Positions 8,822-21,420 of a stretch of DNA of 64,000 nt are shown here, in pieces. Source of the DNA: Lineus longissimus (lineage: Eukaryota > Nemertea > Pilidiophora > Heteronemertea > Lineidae); NCBI RefSeq assembly GCF_910592395.1, contig NC_088324.1:4118953-4182952 (forward strand), in the 5' to 3' direction. Position numbers and translations under genes: made by a program. Below the pieces are notes generated by a model, which did no database searches, was not told the DNA's origin, and saw only the letters and a list, made by a program, of their open reading frames with translations. Position 1 is the stretch's first letter, and every line of letters begins with the position of its first letter.

Positions 8822-9319
8822 GATGATATAGAATAGGTTCCAATGTATTTTATTGTAATATTTATTTTGTTAATAAATACATAATTTATTTTCATCTATG
8901 TGTTGTTAGATTCTTCTCATGTATACTATTGTTTTCTCATTCATAACATTCTCTAATATAGTTCATCTGTGAGAAGGATGGATAAAGTTGTTTAAAGGTT
9001 ATAATCTCAGTTCACCTTAGAGTTAGCATTTGTAACAGATCTCGGTCACACAGCGGCTCTTCAAAGGAATGAAATGATTATTTAAGGTATACGTATTTAG
9101 AAATTGGAAGTAAACAACAGTGTTGTTCAAGGGAATAAAATGATTACTTAAAATGCATGTTCAAAAATTAAAGATAAACAATTTAGGAGAAACTTGGCCG
9201 AAGTGTTGTGGTGACCAAACTAAAGTAAACCACTGGTCAAACTAAACCAACACATTGTATACTTTTTGGTTTGGAATTATTTATGATACGTGAGGTTATC
9301 AAGTTGGTTCTTTTCATTC
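8822..9319. other. AT-rich stretch, no gene seen
   Basis: This lies between the isolated exon and the polypurine tract of the LTR. It is AT-rich, with two related short segments near 9,066 and 9,135 (both reading GGAATRAAATGATTA followed by YTTAA) that may be an old small duplication. If the LTR is a 3' LTR, this should be the end of its internal region, but no integrase-like frame is visible. Confidence 0.4.
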
Positions 9320-9331
9320 AGAGGGAGGCGA
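9320..9331 (+). other. Polypurine tract before 3' LTR
   Basis: The purine-rich run AGAGGGAGGCGA ends directly against the TGTTG start of the LTR. This is the position and composition of the plus-strand primer of LTR retrotransposons. It makes the following LTR a 3' LTR of a plus-oriented element, independent of the minus-strand gag-pro fragment. Confidence 0.6.
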
Positions 9332-9621
9332 TGTTGATTCACACGCCAAATGATGCAAGATGACGGATCATACACCAAGCTAACCCCGTATCATGGGACC
9401 GCTTCGTCACTCGTATCAGGTGGTAAATGTCACCATCGCCTTAGTAACATGTAACAAACATATGAAGTGTATAAAAGTTGGGAGATCCGTTCCCTCAGGG
9501 AGAACCCAGCAAGTGAGAACAGAGGCTGTACTATAAGATCTATGGGAGAAATAAAGAGCAGAAACTTGGAATAATTGTTGAAGTCATTGAAGTCCCCCCC
9601 CCAAGGCAGAGCCTAACAACA
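9332..9621 (+). mobile_element. LTR of a second, plus-strand LTR retrotransposon (290 bp)
   Basis: It begins TGTTG and ends CAACA, the short inverted ends expected of an LTR. A TATAAAA box lies at 9,470-9,476 and an AATAAA polyadenylation signal at 9,550-9,555, correctly ordered for U3-R-U5 on the plus strand. A run of nine C lies near the 3' end (9,594-9,602). The second LTR and the internal genes are not in the window, and flanking bases do not show a clear target duplication (a 5' partner would be needed). It is best read as the surviving 3' end of a truncated element. Confidence 0.6.
9470..9476 (+). promoter_or_regulatory. TATA box within the LTR
   Basis: TATAAAA lies about 140 bases into the LTR and 74 bases ahead of the AATAAA signal, the layout of a U3 promoter. 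Activity is not shown. Confidence 0.5.
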
Positions 9622-9880
9622 CATCATACCCTCTCCCATGTATTTTGCTACAACTCAGTTCACAGTACATTCAAAAAAAATACATTGCGTAGCATAGGAC
9701 ATGTAGGACAAGAACGTGACGTCGTGACGCTATGCCTGTCTAAACATTGTTTCTCTTCTCTATCTGATGACGTAACGTCCCGAACTTCGGCCCGACTTCG
9801 TGTTGAATCTGCGTGTTGCCCTTAGTAACGCCGAACTGCCATGGCGCTGATTCCAGTTTACAGCCTAGGTTCACAGCGCT
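9622..9880. other. Junction DNA between LTR and satellite
   Basis: About 260 bases are unrelated to the satellite monomer or the LTR as far as I can see. The first part has an A8 run. The second part (9,715-9,785) contains TGACGTCGTGACG and TGACGTAACGTC, resembling CRE/ATF half-sites, which may be chance. Satellite similarity begins at about 9,881. Confidence 0.5.
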
Positions 9881-11294
9881 GTGAAAGTCAATCGGCGATG
9901 GCGCTTGTTGCGACCGATCACGCTCATTTTGGTTATAGAGAGTCAGGATGTCCGATTGGACAAACTGAGACGTCAATTTCGAAATTCTGCGATGAGAAGT
10001 TGTCATTCGACTAGCAATATTACGCTACTGGTGAGGAAAGTCGATTGGCGATGGCGCTCGTCGCGACCGATCACTCTCATTTTGGTTATACAGAGTCGAG
10101 ATGACCGATTAGACAAACTGAGACCACAATTTCGAGGTTCTGCGATGATAAGTCGTCATTCGATAGCGATATTACACTACTGGCGATGAAAATCTGTCGG
10201 CGATGGCGCTCGTCGCGTCCGATCATGCTCATTTTGGTTATACAGAGTCGAGATGACCGATGGACAAACTGAGACCGCAATTTCCAGATTCTGCGATGAT
10301 AAGTTGTCATTTGACTAGCAATATTACGCTACTGGCGATGAAAGTTGGTCGGTGATGGCGCTCGTCGCGACCGATCACGCTTATTTTGGTTATACAGAGT
10401 CGAGATGACCGATGGACAAACTGGGACCGCAACTTCGATATTCTGCGATGATAAGTTGTCATTTGATAGCGATATTAAACGACTGGCGATGAAAGTCGAT
10501 CGGCGATGGCGCTCGTCTCGACCGATCACGCTCATTTTGGTTATACAGAGTCAAGATGTCCGATTGGACAAACTGAGACAGCAATTTTGAGATTCTGCGA
10601 TGAGAAGTTGTCATTCGACTAGCAATATTACGCTACTGGCAATGAAAGCCAGCGGCGATGGCGCTCGTCGCGACCTATAACGCTCATTTTGGTTATACAG
10701 AGTCGAGATGACCGATTAGACAAACTGAGACCATAATTTCGAGATTATCCAATGATAAGTTGTCGTTCGATAGCGATATTACACGACTGGCGATGAAAGT
10801 CGGTCGGCAATGGCGCTCGTCGCGACCAATCATGTTCATTTTGGTTATACAGAGTCGAGATGACCGATGGACAAACTGAGACCACATTTTCGAGATTCTG
10901 CGATGATAAGTTGTCACTCAACTAGAGATATTACACAACTAGCGATGACGGTCGGTCGGCGATGGCGCTCGTTGCGACCAATCATGTTCATTTTGGTTAT
11001 ACAGAATCGAGATGCCCCATTGGAAAAACTGAGACCGCATTTTCGAGATTCTGTGATGATAAGTTGTCACTCGACTAACGATATATGACTACTAGCGATG
11101 ATTGTCAGTCGGCAATGGCGCTTGTCGTGATCGATCAAGCTAAATTTGGTTTTTCAGAGTCGAGATGCCCGATTGGACAAACTGAGACCACAATTTCGAA
11201 ATTCTGCAATGATAAGTTGTCATTCGATAGCGATATTACACGACTAGCGATGAAAGTCGGTCGGCGATGGTGCTCGTCACGACCGATTACGCTG

Positions 11295-11417
11295 ATTTTG
11301 GTTATACAGAGTCGAGATGACCGATTCTGTGATGATAAGTTGTCATTCGACTAGACATATTACACGACTGGCAATGACGGTCGGTCGGCGATGGCGCTCG
11401 TCGCAACCGATCACGTT
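11295..11417 (+). repeat. Truncated monomer (about 122 bp)
   Basis: Sequence jumps from GACCGATT straight to CTGTGATGAT near 11,320, leaving out about 30 bases that are present in other units (from GGACAAAC to GAGATT). The same four bases GATT flank both ends of the missing segment in full-length copies. This fits deletion between short direct repeats. Confidence 0.75.
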
Positions 11418-12785
11418 TATTTTGGTTATACAGAGTCGAGATGCCCGATTGGACAAACTGAGACCGCATTTTCGAGATTCGGCGATGATAAGTTGTCATT
11501 CAATAGCAATATTACACTACTGGCGATGACGGTCGGTCGGCATTGGCGCTCGTCGCGACCAATCACGCTTATTTTGGTTATACAGAGTCGAGATGACCGA
11601 TTGGACAAACCGAGACCGCAATTTCGAGATTCTGCTATGATAAGTTGTCATTCGACTAGAGATATTACACTACTGGCGATGACGATCGGTCGGCGATGGC
11701 GCTCGTCGCGACCGATCATGTTCATTTTGGTTATACCGAGTCGGGATGACCGATTGGAGAAACTGAGACCGCAATTTTGAGAGTCTGCAAGGAGAAGTTC
11801 TCATTCAACTAACGATATAAGACTACTGGCGATGACAATTGGTCGGCGATGGCGCTTGTCGCGACTGATCATGCTCATTTTGGTTATACAGAGTCGAGAT
11901 GACCGATGGACAAACTAGGACCGCATTTTCGAGATTCCGTGATGATAAGTTGTCACTCGACTAGCGATATTACACGACTGGCGATGACGGCCGGTCGGCG
12001 ATGGAACTCGTCGTGACCAATCACGTTCATTTTGGTTATACAGTCGAGATGAGCGATTGGACAATTTGAGACCGCAATTTTGAGAGTCTGCAACGAGAAG
12101 TTGTCATTCGATAGCAATATTACACTACTAGCATGAAAGTCGGTCGGCAATGGCGCTCATCGCGACCAATCACGCTCATTTTGGTTATACAGAGTCAAGA
12201 TGACCGATGGACAAACTAGGACCGCATTTTCGAGATTCTGTGATGATAAGTTGTCACTCGACTAGAGATATTACACGACTGGCGATGACGGTCGGTCGGC
12301 GATGGCGCTCGTTGCGACCGATCATGTTCATTTTGGTTATACAGAGTCGAGATGCCCGATTGGACAAACTGAGACCGCATTTTCGAGATTCTGTGATGAT
12401 AAGTTGTCACTCGACTAACGATATAAGAGTGCTAGCGATGATTGTCAGTCGGCAATGGCGCTTGTCGTGATCGATCAAGCTAAATTTGGTTTTTCAGAGT
12501 CGAGATGCCCGATTGGACAAACTGAGACCACAATTTCGAGATTCTGCAATGATAAGTTGTCATTGGACTAGTGATATTACACGACTGGCGATGACGGCCG
12601 GTCGGCGATGGCACTTGTCGTGACCAATCACATTCATTTTGGTTATACAGAGTCGAGATGAGCGATTGGACAAACTGAGACCGCAATTTTGAGAGTCTGC
12701 AACAAGAAGTTGTCATTCGATAGCAATATTACACTACTAGCATGAAAGTCGGTCGGCAATGGCGCTCGTCGCGACCAATCACGCT

Positions 12786-12882
12786 CATTTTGGTTATACA
12801 AAGTTGTACATTCGACTTGCGATATTACACGACTGGCGGTGACGGTCGGTCGGCGATGGCGCTTGTTGCAACTGATCACGCT
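12786..12882 (+). repeat. Truncated monomer (about 97 bp)
   Basis: GGTTATACA runs directly into AAGTTGTACATTCGACTTGCG, so about 55 bases of a normal unit are missing. The right-hand part belongs to the TACATTCGACTTGCG variant, which appears in full-length form at about 14,955, 18,772, 20,773, 22,147, 26,286 and 29,355. Confidence 0.75.
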
Positions 12883-14217
12883 CATTTTGGTTATACAGAG
12901 TCGAGATACCCGATTGGACAAACTGAGACTGCACTTTTGAGATTCTGCGATGATAAGTTGTCATTCGATAGCGATATTACACGACTGGCAATGAAAGTCG
13001 GTCGGAGATGGCGCTCGTCACGACAGATCACGTTCATTTTGGTTATACAGAGTCAAGATGACCGATTGGACAAACTGAGACCGCAATTTCGAGATTCTGC
13101 GATGATAAGTTGTCACTCAACTACAGATATTACACGACTGGCGGTGACGGTCGATCGGCGATGGCGATCGTTGCGACCGATCACGCTCATTTTGGTTATA
13201 CAGAGTCAAGATGCACGATTGGACAAACTGAGACAGCAATTTTGAGATTCTGCGATGATAAGTTGTCACTCAACTAGAGATATTACACGACTAGCGATGA
13301 CGGTCGGTCGGCGATGGCGCTCGTAGCGACCGATCACGCTCATTTTGGTTATACAGAGTCGGGATGAGCGATTGGACAAACTGAGACCGCAATTTCGTGA
13401 TTCTGCGATGATAAGTTGTCACTCGACTAGTGATATTACACTACTGGCGATGAAAGTCGGTCGGCGATGGCGCTCGTCGCGACCGATCACGCTCATTTTG
13501 GTTATACAGAGTTGAGATGACCGATGGACAAACTGAGACCGCATTTTCGAGATTCTACGATGATAACTTGCCACTCGACTGACAATATAAGACTACTGGT
13601 GATGATGGTCGGTCGGCGATGGCGCTCGTCGCAACCGATCACTCTCATTTTGGTTATAAAGAGGCGAGATGATCGATTTTACTAACTGAGACTGCTATTT
13701 TGAGAGTCCGTGATGAGAAGTTGTCACTCGACTAACAATATAAGACTACTGGCGATGATTGTCAGTCGGCAATGGCGCTTGTCATGATCGATCACGCTCA
13801 TTTTGGTTTTTCAGAGTTGTGATGCCTGATTGGACAAACTGAGACCACAATTTCGAGATTCTGCGATGATAAGTTGTCATTCGATAGCGATATTGCACGA
13901 CTGGCGTTGAAAGTCGGTCGGAGATGGCGCTCGTCGCGACCGATCACGTTCATTTTGGTTATACAGAGTCAAGATGACCGATTGGACAAATTGAGACCGC
14001 AATTTCGAGATTCTGCGATGATAAGTTGTCATTCGATAGCGATATTACACGACTGGCGATGACGGTCGGTCGGCGATGGCGCACGTCGCGACCGATCACA
14101 CTCATTTTGGTTATACAGAGTCAAGATGACCGATTGGACAAACTGAGACTGCATTTTCGAGATTCTGCGATGATAAGTTGTCATTCGACTAGCGATATTA
14201 CACGACTGGCGATGACG

Positions 14218-14258
14218 GTCGGTCGGTGATGACGGTCGGTCGGTGATGGCGCTCGTCG
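14218..14258 (+). repeat. Monomer with internal 18-bp duplication (first of four)
   Basis: The segment GACGGTCGGTCGGTGAT is present twice in tandem in this monomer. The same rare duplication recurs near 20,037, 25,550 and 28,769, spaced 5,818, 5,513 and 3,222 bases apart. These are the same spacings seen for neighbouring variants, so the four units descend from one event and were spread by block duplication. Confidence 0.8.
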
Positions 14259-17200
14259 CAACCGATCACGTTCATTTTGGTTATACAGAGTTGGGATGAG
14301 CGATTGGACAAACTGAGACCACAATTTCGAGATTTTGCGATGATAAGTTGTCATTCGACTAGCGATATCACACGACTGGCGATGAAAGTCGGTCGGAGAT
14401 GGTGCTCGTCGCGACCGATCACACTCATTTTGGTTATGCAGAGTCGAGATGCCTGATTGGACAAACTGAGACTGCAATTTCGAGATTCTGTGATGATAAG
14501 TTGTCATTCGATAGCGATATTACACGACTGGCGATTACGGTCGGTCGGCGATGGCGTTGTCGCGACCGATCACGCTCATTTTGGTTATACAGAGTCGAGA
14601 TGACCGATTGGACAAACTGAGACCACATTTTCGAGATTTTGCGATGATAAGTTGTCACTCAACTAGAGATATTACAGGACTGGCGATGACGGTCGGTCGG
14701 CGATGGCGCTCGTCGCGACCAATCACACTCATTTTGGTTATGCAGAGTCGAGATGCCCGATTGGACAAACTGAGACTGCAATTTCGAGATTCTGTGATGA
14801 TTAGTTGTCATTCGATAGCGATATTACATGACTGGCGATGAAAGTCGGTCGGAGATGGTGCTCGTCGCGACCGATCACGTTCATTTTGGTTATACAGAGT
14901 CAAGATGACCGATTGGACAAACTGAGACTGCACTTTCGAGATTTTGCAATGATAAGTTGTACATTCGACTTGCGATATTACACGACTGGCGATGAAAGTC
15001 GGTCGTAGATGGCGCTCGTCACAACAGATCACGTTCATTTTGGTTATACAGAGTCGAGATGCCCGATTGGACAAACTGAGACTGCACTTTCGAGATTCTG
15101 CGATGATAAGTTGTCATTCGACTAGCGATATTACACGACTGGCGATGACGGTCGGTCGGCGATGGCGCTCGTCGCGACCGATCACGCTCATTTTGGTTAT
15201 ACAGAGTCGTGATGACCGATGGAAAAGTCCAGACCGCATTTTCCAGATTCTGCGATGATAAGTTGTCACTCGACTAGCAATATTACAGGACTGGCGATGA
15301 CGGTCGGTCGGCAATGGCACTTGTCGCGTCCGATTTCGCTCATTTTGGTTATACAAAGTCGAGATGACTGAATGGACACACTCAGACCACAATTTCGAGA
15401 TTCAGGGATGATAAGTTGTCACTTGACTAACGATATAAGACTACTGGCGATGAATGTCAGTCGGCGATGGCGCTTGTCGTGATCGATCAAGCTAATTTTG
15501 GTTTTTCAGAGTCGAGATGCCCGATTGGACAAACTGAGACCGCAATTTTGAGAGTATGCAACGAGAAGTTGTCATTCAACTAACAATATAAGACTACTGG
15601 CGATGACGGTCAGTCGGCGATGGCGCTCGTCGCAACCGATCATGTTAATTTTGGTTTTACAGAGTCCAGATGACCGATTGAACAAACTGAGACCGCAATT
15701 TTGAGAGTCTGCAACGAGAAGTTGTCATTCAACTAACAATATAAGACTACTGGCGATGACGGTCGGTAGGCGATGACGCTCATCGCGACCGATCACGCTC
15801 ATTTTGGTTATACAGATTCGAGACACCTGATTGGACAAACTGAGACCACAATTTCGAGATTCTGCGATGATAAGTTGTCATTCTACTAGCGATATTACAC
15901 GACTGGCGATGACAGTCGGTCGGTGATGGCGCTCGTCGCGACGGATCACGTTCATTTTGGTTATACAGAGTCAAGATGACCGATGGACATACTGAGACTA
16001 CATTTTCAAGATTCTGTTACAATAAGTTGTCACTTGACTAGAGATATTACACGACTGGCGATGACAGTCGGTCGGTGATGGCACTCCTCGCGACGGATCA
16101 CGTTCATTTTGGTTATACAGAGTCAAGATGACCGATTGGACAAACTGAGACCGCAATTTTGAGATTCTGTGATGATAAGTTGTCTTTCTACTAGCGATAT
16201 TACACGACTGGCGATGATGGTCGGTCGGCGATGGCGCTCATCACGACCGATTACGCTCATTTTGGTTATACAGAGTCGAGATGACCGATGGACAAACTGA
16301 GACTACATTTTCAAGATTCTGTTACAATAAGTTGTCACTCGACTAGAGATATTACACGACTGGCGATGACGGTCGGTCGGCGATGGGGCTCGTCGCGACG
16401 GATCACGTTCATTTTGGTTATACAGAGTCAAGATGACCGAATGGACAAACTGAGACCGCAATTTTGAGATTCTGCGATGATAAGTTGTCATTCTACTAGC
16501 GATATTACACGACTGGCGATGACGGTCGGTCAGTGATGGCGCTCGTCGCAACCGATCACGTTCATTTTGGTTATACAGAGTCAAGATGACCGATTGGACA
16601 AACTGAGACCGCAATTTCGAGATTCTGCGATGATAAGTTGTCACTCAACTACAGATATTACACGACTGGCGGTGACGGTCGGTCGGCGATGGCGCTTGTT
16701 GCAACTGATCACGCTCATTTTGGTTATACAGAGTCGAGATACCCGATTGGACAAACTGAGACTGCACTTTTGAGATTCTGCGATGATAAGTTGTCATTCG
16801 ATAGCGATATTACACGACTGGCAATGAAAGTCGGTCGGAGATGGCGCTCGTCACGACAGATCACGTTCATTTTGGTTATACAGAGTCAAGATGACCGATT
16901 GGACAAACTGAGACCGCAATTTCGAGATTCTGCGATGATAAGTTGTCACTCAACTACAGATATTACACGACTGGCGGTGACGGTCGATCGGCGATGGCGA
17001 TCATTGCGACCGATCACGCTCATTTTGGTTATACAGAGTCAAGATGCACGATTGGACAAACTGAGACAGCAATTTTGAGATTCTGCGATGATAAGTTGTC
17101 ACTCAACTAGAGATATAACACGACTAGCGATGACGGTCGGTCGGCGATGGCGCTCGTTGCGACCGATCACGCTCATTTTGGTTATACAGAGTCGGGATGA

Positions 17201-18085
17201 GCGATTGGACAAACTGAGACCGCAATTTCGTGATTCTGCGATGATAAGTTGTCACTCAACTACAGATATTACACGACTGGCGGTGACGGTCGATCGGCGA
17301 TGGCGATCGTTGCGACCGATCACGCTCATTTTGGTTATACAGAGTCAAGATGCACGATTGGACAAACTGAGACAGCAATTTTGAGATTCTGCGATGATAA
17401 GTTGTCACTCAACTAGAGATATTACACGACTAGCGATGACGGTCGGTCGGCGATGGCGCTCGTAGCGACCGATCACGCTCATTTTGGTTATACAGAGTCG
17501 GGATGAGCGATTGGACAAACTGAGACCGCAATTTCGTGATTCTGCGATGATAAGTTGTCACTCGACTAGTGATATTACACTACTGGCGATGAAAGTCGGT
17601 CGGCGATGGCGCTCGTCGCGACCGATCACGCTCATTTTGGTTATACAGAGTTGAGATGACCGATGGACAAACTGAGACCGCATTTTCGAGATTCTACGAT
17701 GATAACTTGCCACTCGACTGACAATATAAGACTACTGGTGATGATGGTCGGTCGGCGATGGCGCTCGTCGCAACCGATCACTCTCATTTTGGTTATAAAG
17801 AGGCGAGATGATCGATTTTACTAACTGAGACTGCTATTTTGAGAGTCCGTGATGAGAAGTTGTCACTCGACTAACAATATAAGACTACTGGCGATGATTG
17901 TCAGTCGGCAATGGCGCTTGTCATGATCGATCACGCTCATTTTGGTTTTTCAGAATTGTGATGCCTGATTGGACAAACTGAGACCACAATTTCGAGATTC
18001 TGCGATGATAAGTTGTCATTCGATAGCGATATTGCACGACTGGCGTTGAAAGTCGGTCGGAGATGGCGCTCGTCGCGACCGATCA
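14229..18085 (+). repeat. Large higher-order block, copy 1 (about 3.86 kb)
   Basis: Diagnostic variants at about 14,399, 15,114, 15,780, 16,303, 16,638, 17,178 and 18,013 all recur exactly 7,192 bases later. The series breaks at about 18,085. The start is set where GTTGGGATGAGCG-type sequence is shared with the copy at 21,421. About 25 monomers are included. Confidence 0.75.
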
Positions 18086-18101
18086 CACTCATTTTGGTTA
18101 T

Positions 18102-19400
18102 ACAGAGTTGGGATGAGCGATTGGACAAACTGAGACCACAATTTCGAGATTCTGCGATGATAAGTTGTCATTCGACTAGCGATATCACACGACTGGCGAT
18201 GAAAGTTGGTCGGAGATGGTGCTCATCGCGACCGATCACACTCATTTTGGTTATGCAGAGTCGAGATGCCCGATTGGACAAACTGAGACTGCAATTTCGA
18301 GATTCTGTGATGATAAGTTGTCATTCGATAGCGATATTACACGACTGGCGATTACGGTCGGTCGGCGATGGCGTTGTCGCGACCGATCACGCTCATTTTG
18401 GTTATACAGAGTCGAGATGACCGATTGGACAAACTGAGACCACATTTTCGAGATTTTGCGATGATAAGTTGTCACTCAACTAGAGATATTACAGGACTGG
18501 CGATGACGGTCGGTCGGCGATGGCGCTCGTCGCGACCAATCACACTCATTTTGGTTATGCAGAGTCGAGATGCCCGATTGGACAAACTGAGACTGCAATT
18601 TGGAGATTCTGTGATGATTAGTTGTCATTCGATAGCGATATTACATGACTGGCGATGAAAGTCGGTCGGAGATGGTGCTCGTCGCGACCGATCACGTTCA
18701 TTTTGGTTATACAGAGTCAAGATGACCGATTGGACAAACTGAGACTGCACTTTCGAGATTTTGCAATGATAAGTTGTACATTCGACTTGCGATATTACAC
18801 GACTGGCGATGAAAGTCGGTCGTAGATGGCGCTCGTCACAACAGATCACGTTCATTTTGGTTATACAGAGTCGAGATGCCCGATTGGACAAACTGAGACT
18901 GCACTTTCGAGATTCTGCGATGATAAGTTGTCATTCGACTAGCGATATTACACGACTGGCGATGACGGTCGGTCGGCGATGGCGCTCGTCGCGACCGATC
19001 ACGCTCATTTTGGTTATACAGAGTCGTGATGACCGATGGACAAGTTCAGACCGCATTTTCCAGATTCTGCGATGATAAGTTGTCACTTGACTAGCAATAT
19101 TACACGACTGGCGATGACGGTCGGTCGGCAATGGCACTTGTCGCGTCCGATTTCGCTCATTTTGGTTATACAAAGTCGAGATGACTGAATGGACACACTC
19201 AGACCACAATTTCGAGATTCAGCGATGATAAGTTGTCACTTGACTATCGATATAAGACTACTGGCGATGAATGTCAGTCGGCGATGGCGCTTGTCGTGAT
19301 CGATCAAGCTAATTTTGGTTTTTCAGAGTCGAGATGCCCGATTGGACAAACTGAGACCGCAATTTTGAGAGTGTGCAACGAGAAGTTGTCATTCAACTAA
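18102..19400 (+). repeat. Partial copy of the large block at offset 3,817
   Basis: Variants at 14,399, 14,551, 14,808, 14,992 and 15,114 recur 3,817 bases later (18,216, 18,368, 18,625, 18,809, 18,931). So the 25-monomer unit was duplicated in tandem and the second copy was later cut and joined to other material near 19,430. Confidence 0.7.
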
Positions 19401-19639
19401 CAATATAAGACTACTGGCGATGATGGTCGGTCGGCGATGGCGCTCGGCGCAACCGATCACTCTCATTTTGGTTATAAAGAGGCGAGATGATCGATTTTAC
19501 TAACTGAGACTGCTATTTTGAGAGTCCGTGATGAGAAGTTGTCACTCGACTAACAATATAAGACTACTGGCGATGATTGTCAGTCGGCAATGGCGCTTGT
19601 CATGATCGATCACGCTCATTTTGGTTTTTCAGAGTTGTG

Positions 19640-21300
19640 ATGCCTGATTGGACAAACTGAGACCACAATTTCGAGATTCTGCGATGATAAGTTGTCATTC
19701 GATAGCGATATTGCACGACTGGCGTTGAAAGTCGGTCGGAGATGGCGCTCGTCGCGACCGATCACGTTCATTTTGGTTATACAGAGTCAAGATGACCGAT
19801 TGGACAAATTGAGACCGCAATTTCGAGATTCTGCGATGATAAGTTGTCATTCGATAGCGATATTACACGACTGGCGATGACGGTCGGTCGGCGATGGTGC
19901 ACGTCGCGACCGATCACACTCATTTTGGTTATACAGAGTCAAGATGACCGATTGGACAAACTGAGACTGCATTTTCGAGATTCTGCGATGATAAGTTGTC
20001 ATTCGACTAGCGATATTACACGACTGGCGATGACGGTCGGTCGGTGATGACGGTCGGTCGGTGATGGCGCTCGTCGCAACCGATCACGTTCATTTTGGTT
20101 ATACAGAGTTGGGATGAGCGATTGGACAAACTGAGACCACAATTTCGAGATTCTGCGATGATAAGTTGTCATTCGACTAGCGATATCACACGACTGGCGA
20201 TGAAAGTCGGTCGGAGATGGTGCTCATCGCGACCGATCACACTCATTTTGGTTATGCAGAGTCGAGATGCCCGATTGGACAAACTGAGACTGCAATTTCG
20301 AGATTCTGTGATGATAAGTTGTCATTCGATAGCGATATTACACGACTGGCGATTACGGTCGGTCGGCGATGGCGTTGTCGCGACCGATCACGCTCATTTT
20401 GGTTATACAGAGTCGAGATGACCGATTGGACAAACTGAGACCACAATTTCGAGATTTTGCGATGATAAGTTGTCACTCAACTAGAGATATTACAGGACTG
20501 GCGATGACGGTCGGTCGGCGATGGCGCTCGTCGCGACCAATCACACTCATTTTGGTTATGCAGAGTCGAGATGCCCGATTGGACAAACTGAGACTGCAAT
20601 TTCGAGATTCTGTGATGATTAGTTGTCATTCGATAGCGATATTACATGACTGGCGATGAAAGTCGGTCGGAGATGGTGCTCGTCGCGACCGATCACGTTC
20701 ATTTTGGTTATACAGAGTCAAGATGACCGATTGGACAAACTGAGACTGCACTTTCGAGATTTTGCAATGATAAGTTGTACATTCGACTTGCGATATTACA
20801 CGACTGGCGATGAAAGTCGGTCGTAGATGGCGCTCGTCACAACAGATCACGTTCATTTTGGTTATACAGAGTCGAGATGCCCGATTGGACAAACTGAGAC
20901 TGCACTTTCGAGATTCTGCGATGATAAGTTGTCATTCGACTAGCGATATTACACGACTGGCGATGACGGTCGGTCGTCGATGGCGCTCGTCGCGACCGAT
21001 CACGCTCATTTTGGTTATACAGAGTCGTGATGACCGATGGACAAGTTCAGACCGCATTTTCCAGATTCTGCGATGATAAGTTGTCACTCGACTAGCAATA
21101 TTACACGACTGGCGATGACGGTCGGTCGGCAATGGCACTTGTCGCGTCCGATTTCGCTCATTTTGGTTATACAAAGTCAAGATGACTGAATGGACACACT
21201 CAGACCACAATTTCGAGATTCAGCGATGATAAGTTGTCACTTGACTAACGATATAAGACTACTGGCGATGAATGTCAGTCGGCGATGGCGCTTGTCGTGA
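19640..21300 (+). repeat. Block copy at offset 5,818 from 13.8-15.5 kb
   Basis: Variants at 13,874, 14,399, 14,551, 14,808, 14,992 and 15,114 recur at 19,692, 20,217, 20,369, 20,626, 20,810 and 20,932, all 5,818 bases on. The copy includes the monomer with the 18-bp internal duplication. Confidence 0.7.
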
Positions 21301-21420
21301 TCGATCAAGCTAATTTTGGTTTTTCAGAGTCGAGATGCCCGATTGGACAAACTGAGACCGCAATTTTGAGAGTATGCAACGAGAAGTTGTCATTCAACTA
21401 ACAATATAAGACTACTGGCG

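Larger units (their letters stand above)
9881..13870 (+). repeat. Left edge of array: most diverged monomers
   Basis: Here neighbouring monomers differ at many positions. Truncated units occur at about 11,320 and 12,800. No long exact higher-order period is visible, although some variants recur (for example the unit with CAAGCTAAATTTGGTTTTTC near 11,120 and 12,465). Greater divergence at an array margin is what unequal exchange predicts. Individual boundaries within this part are approximate. Confidence 0.75.

Noticed and set aside
9715-9785. CRE/ATF-like sites next to the array
   Set aside because: Short motifs of this kind arise easily by chance, and nothing indicates a promoter there.
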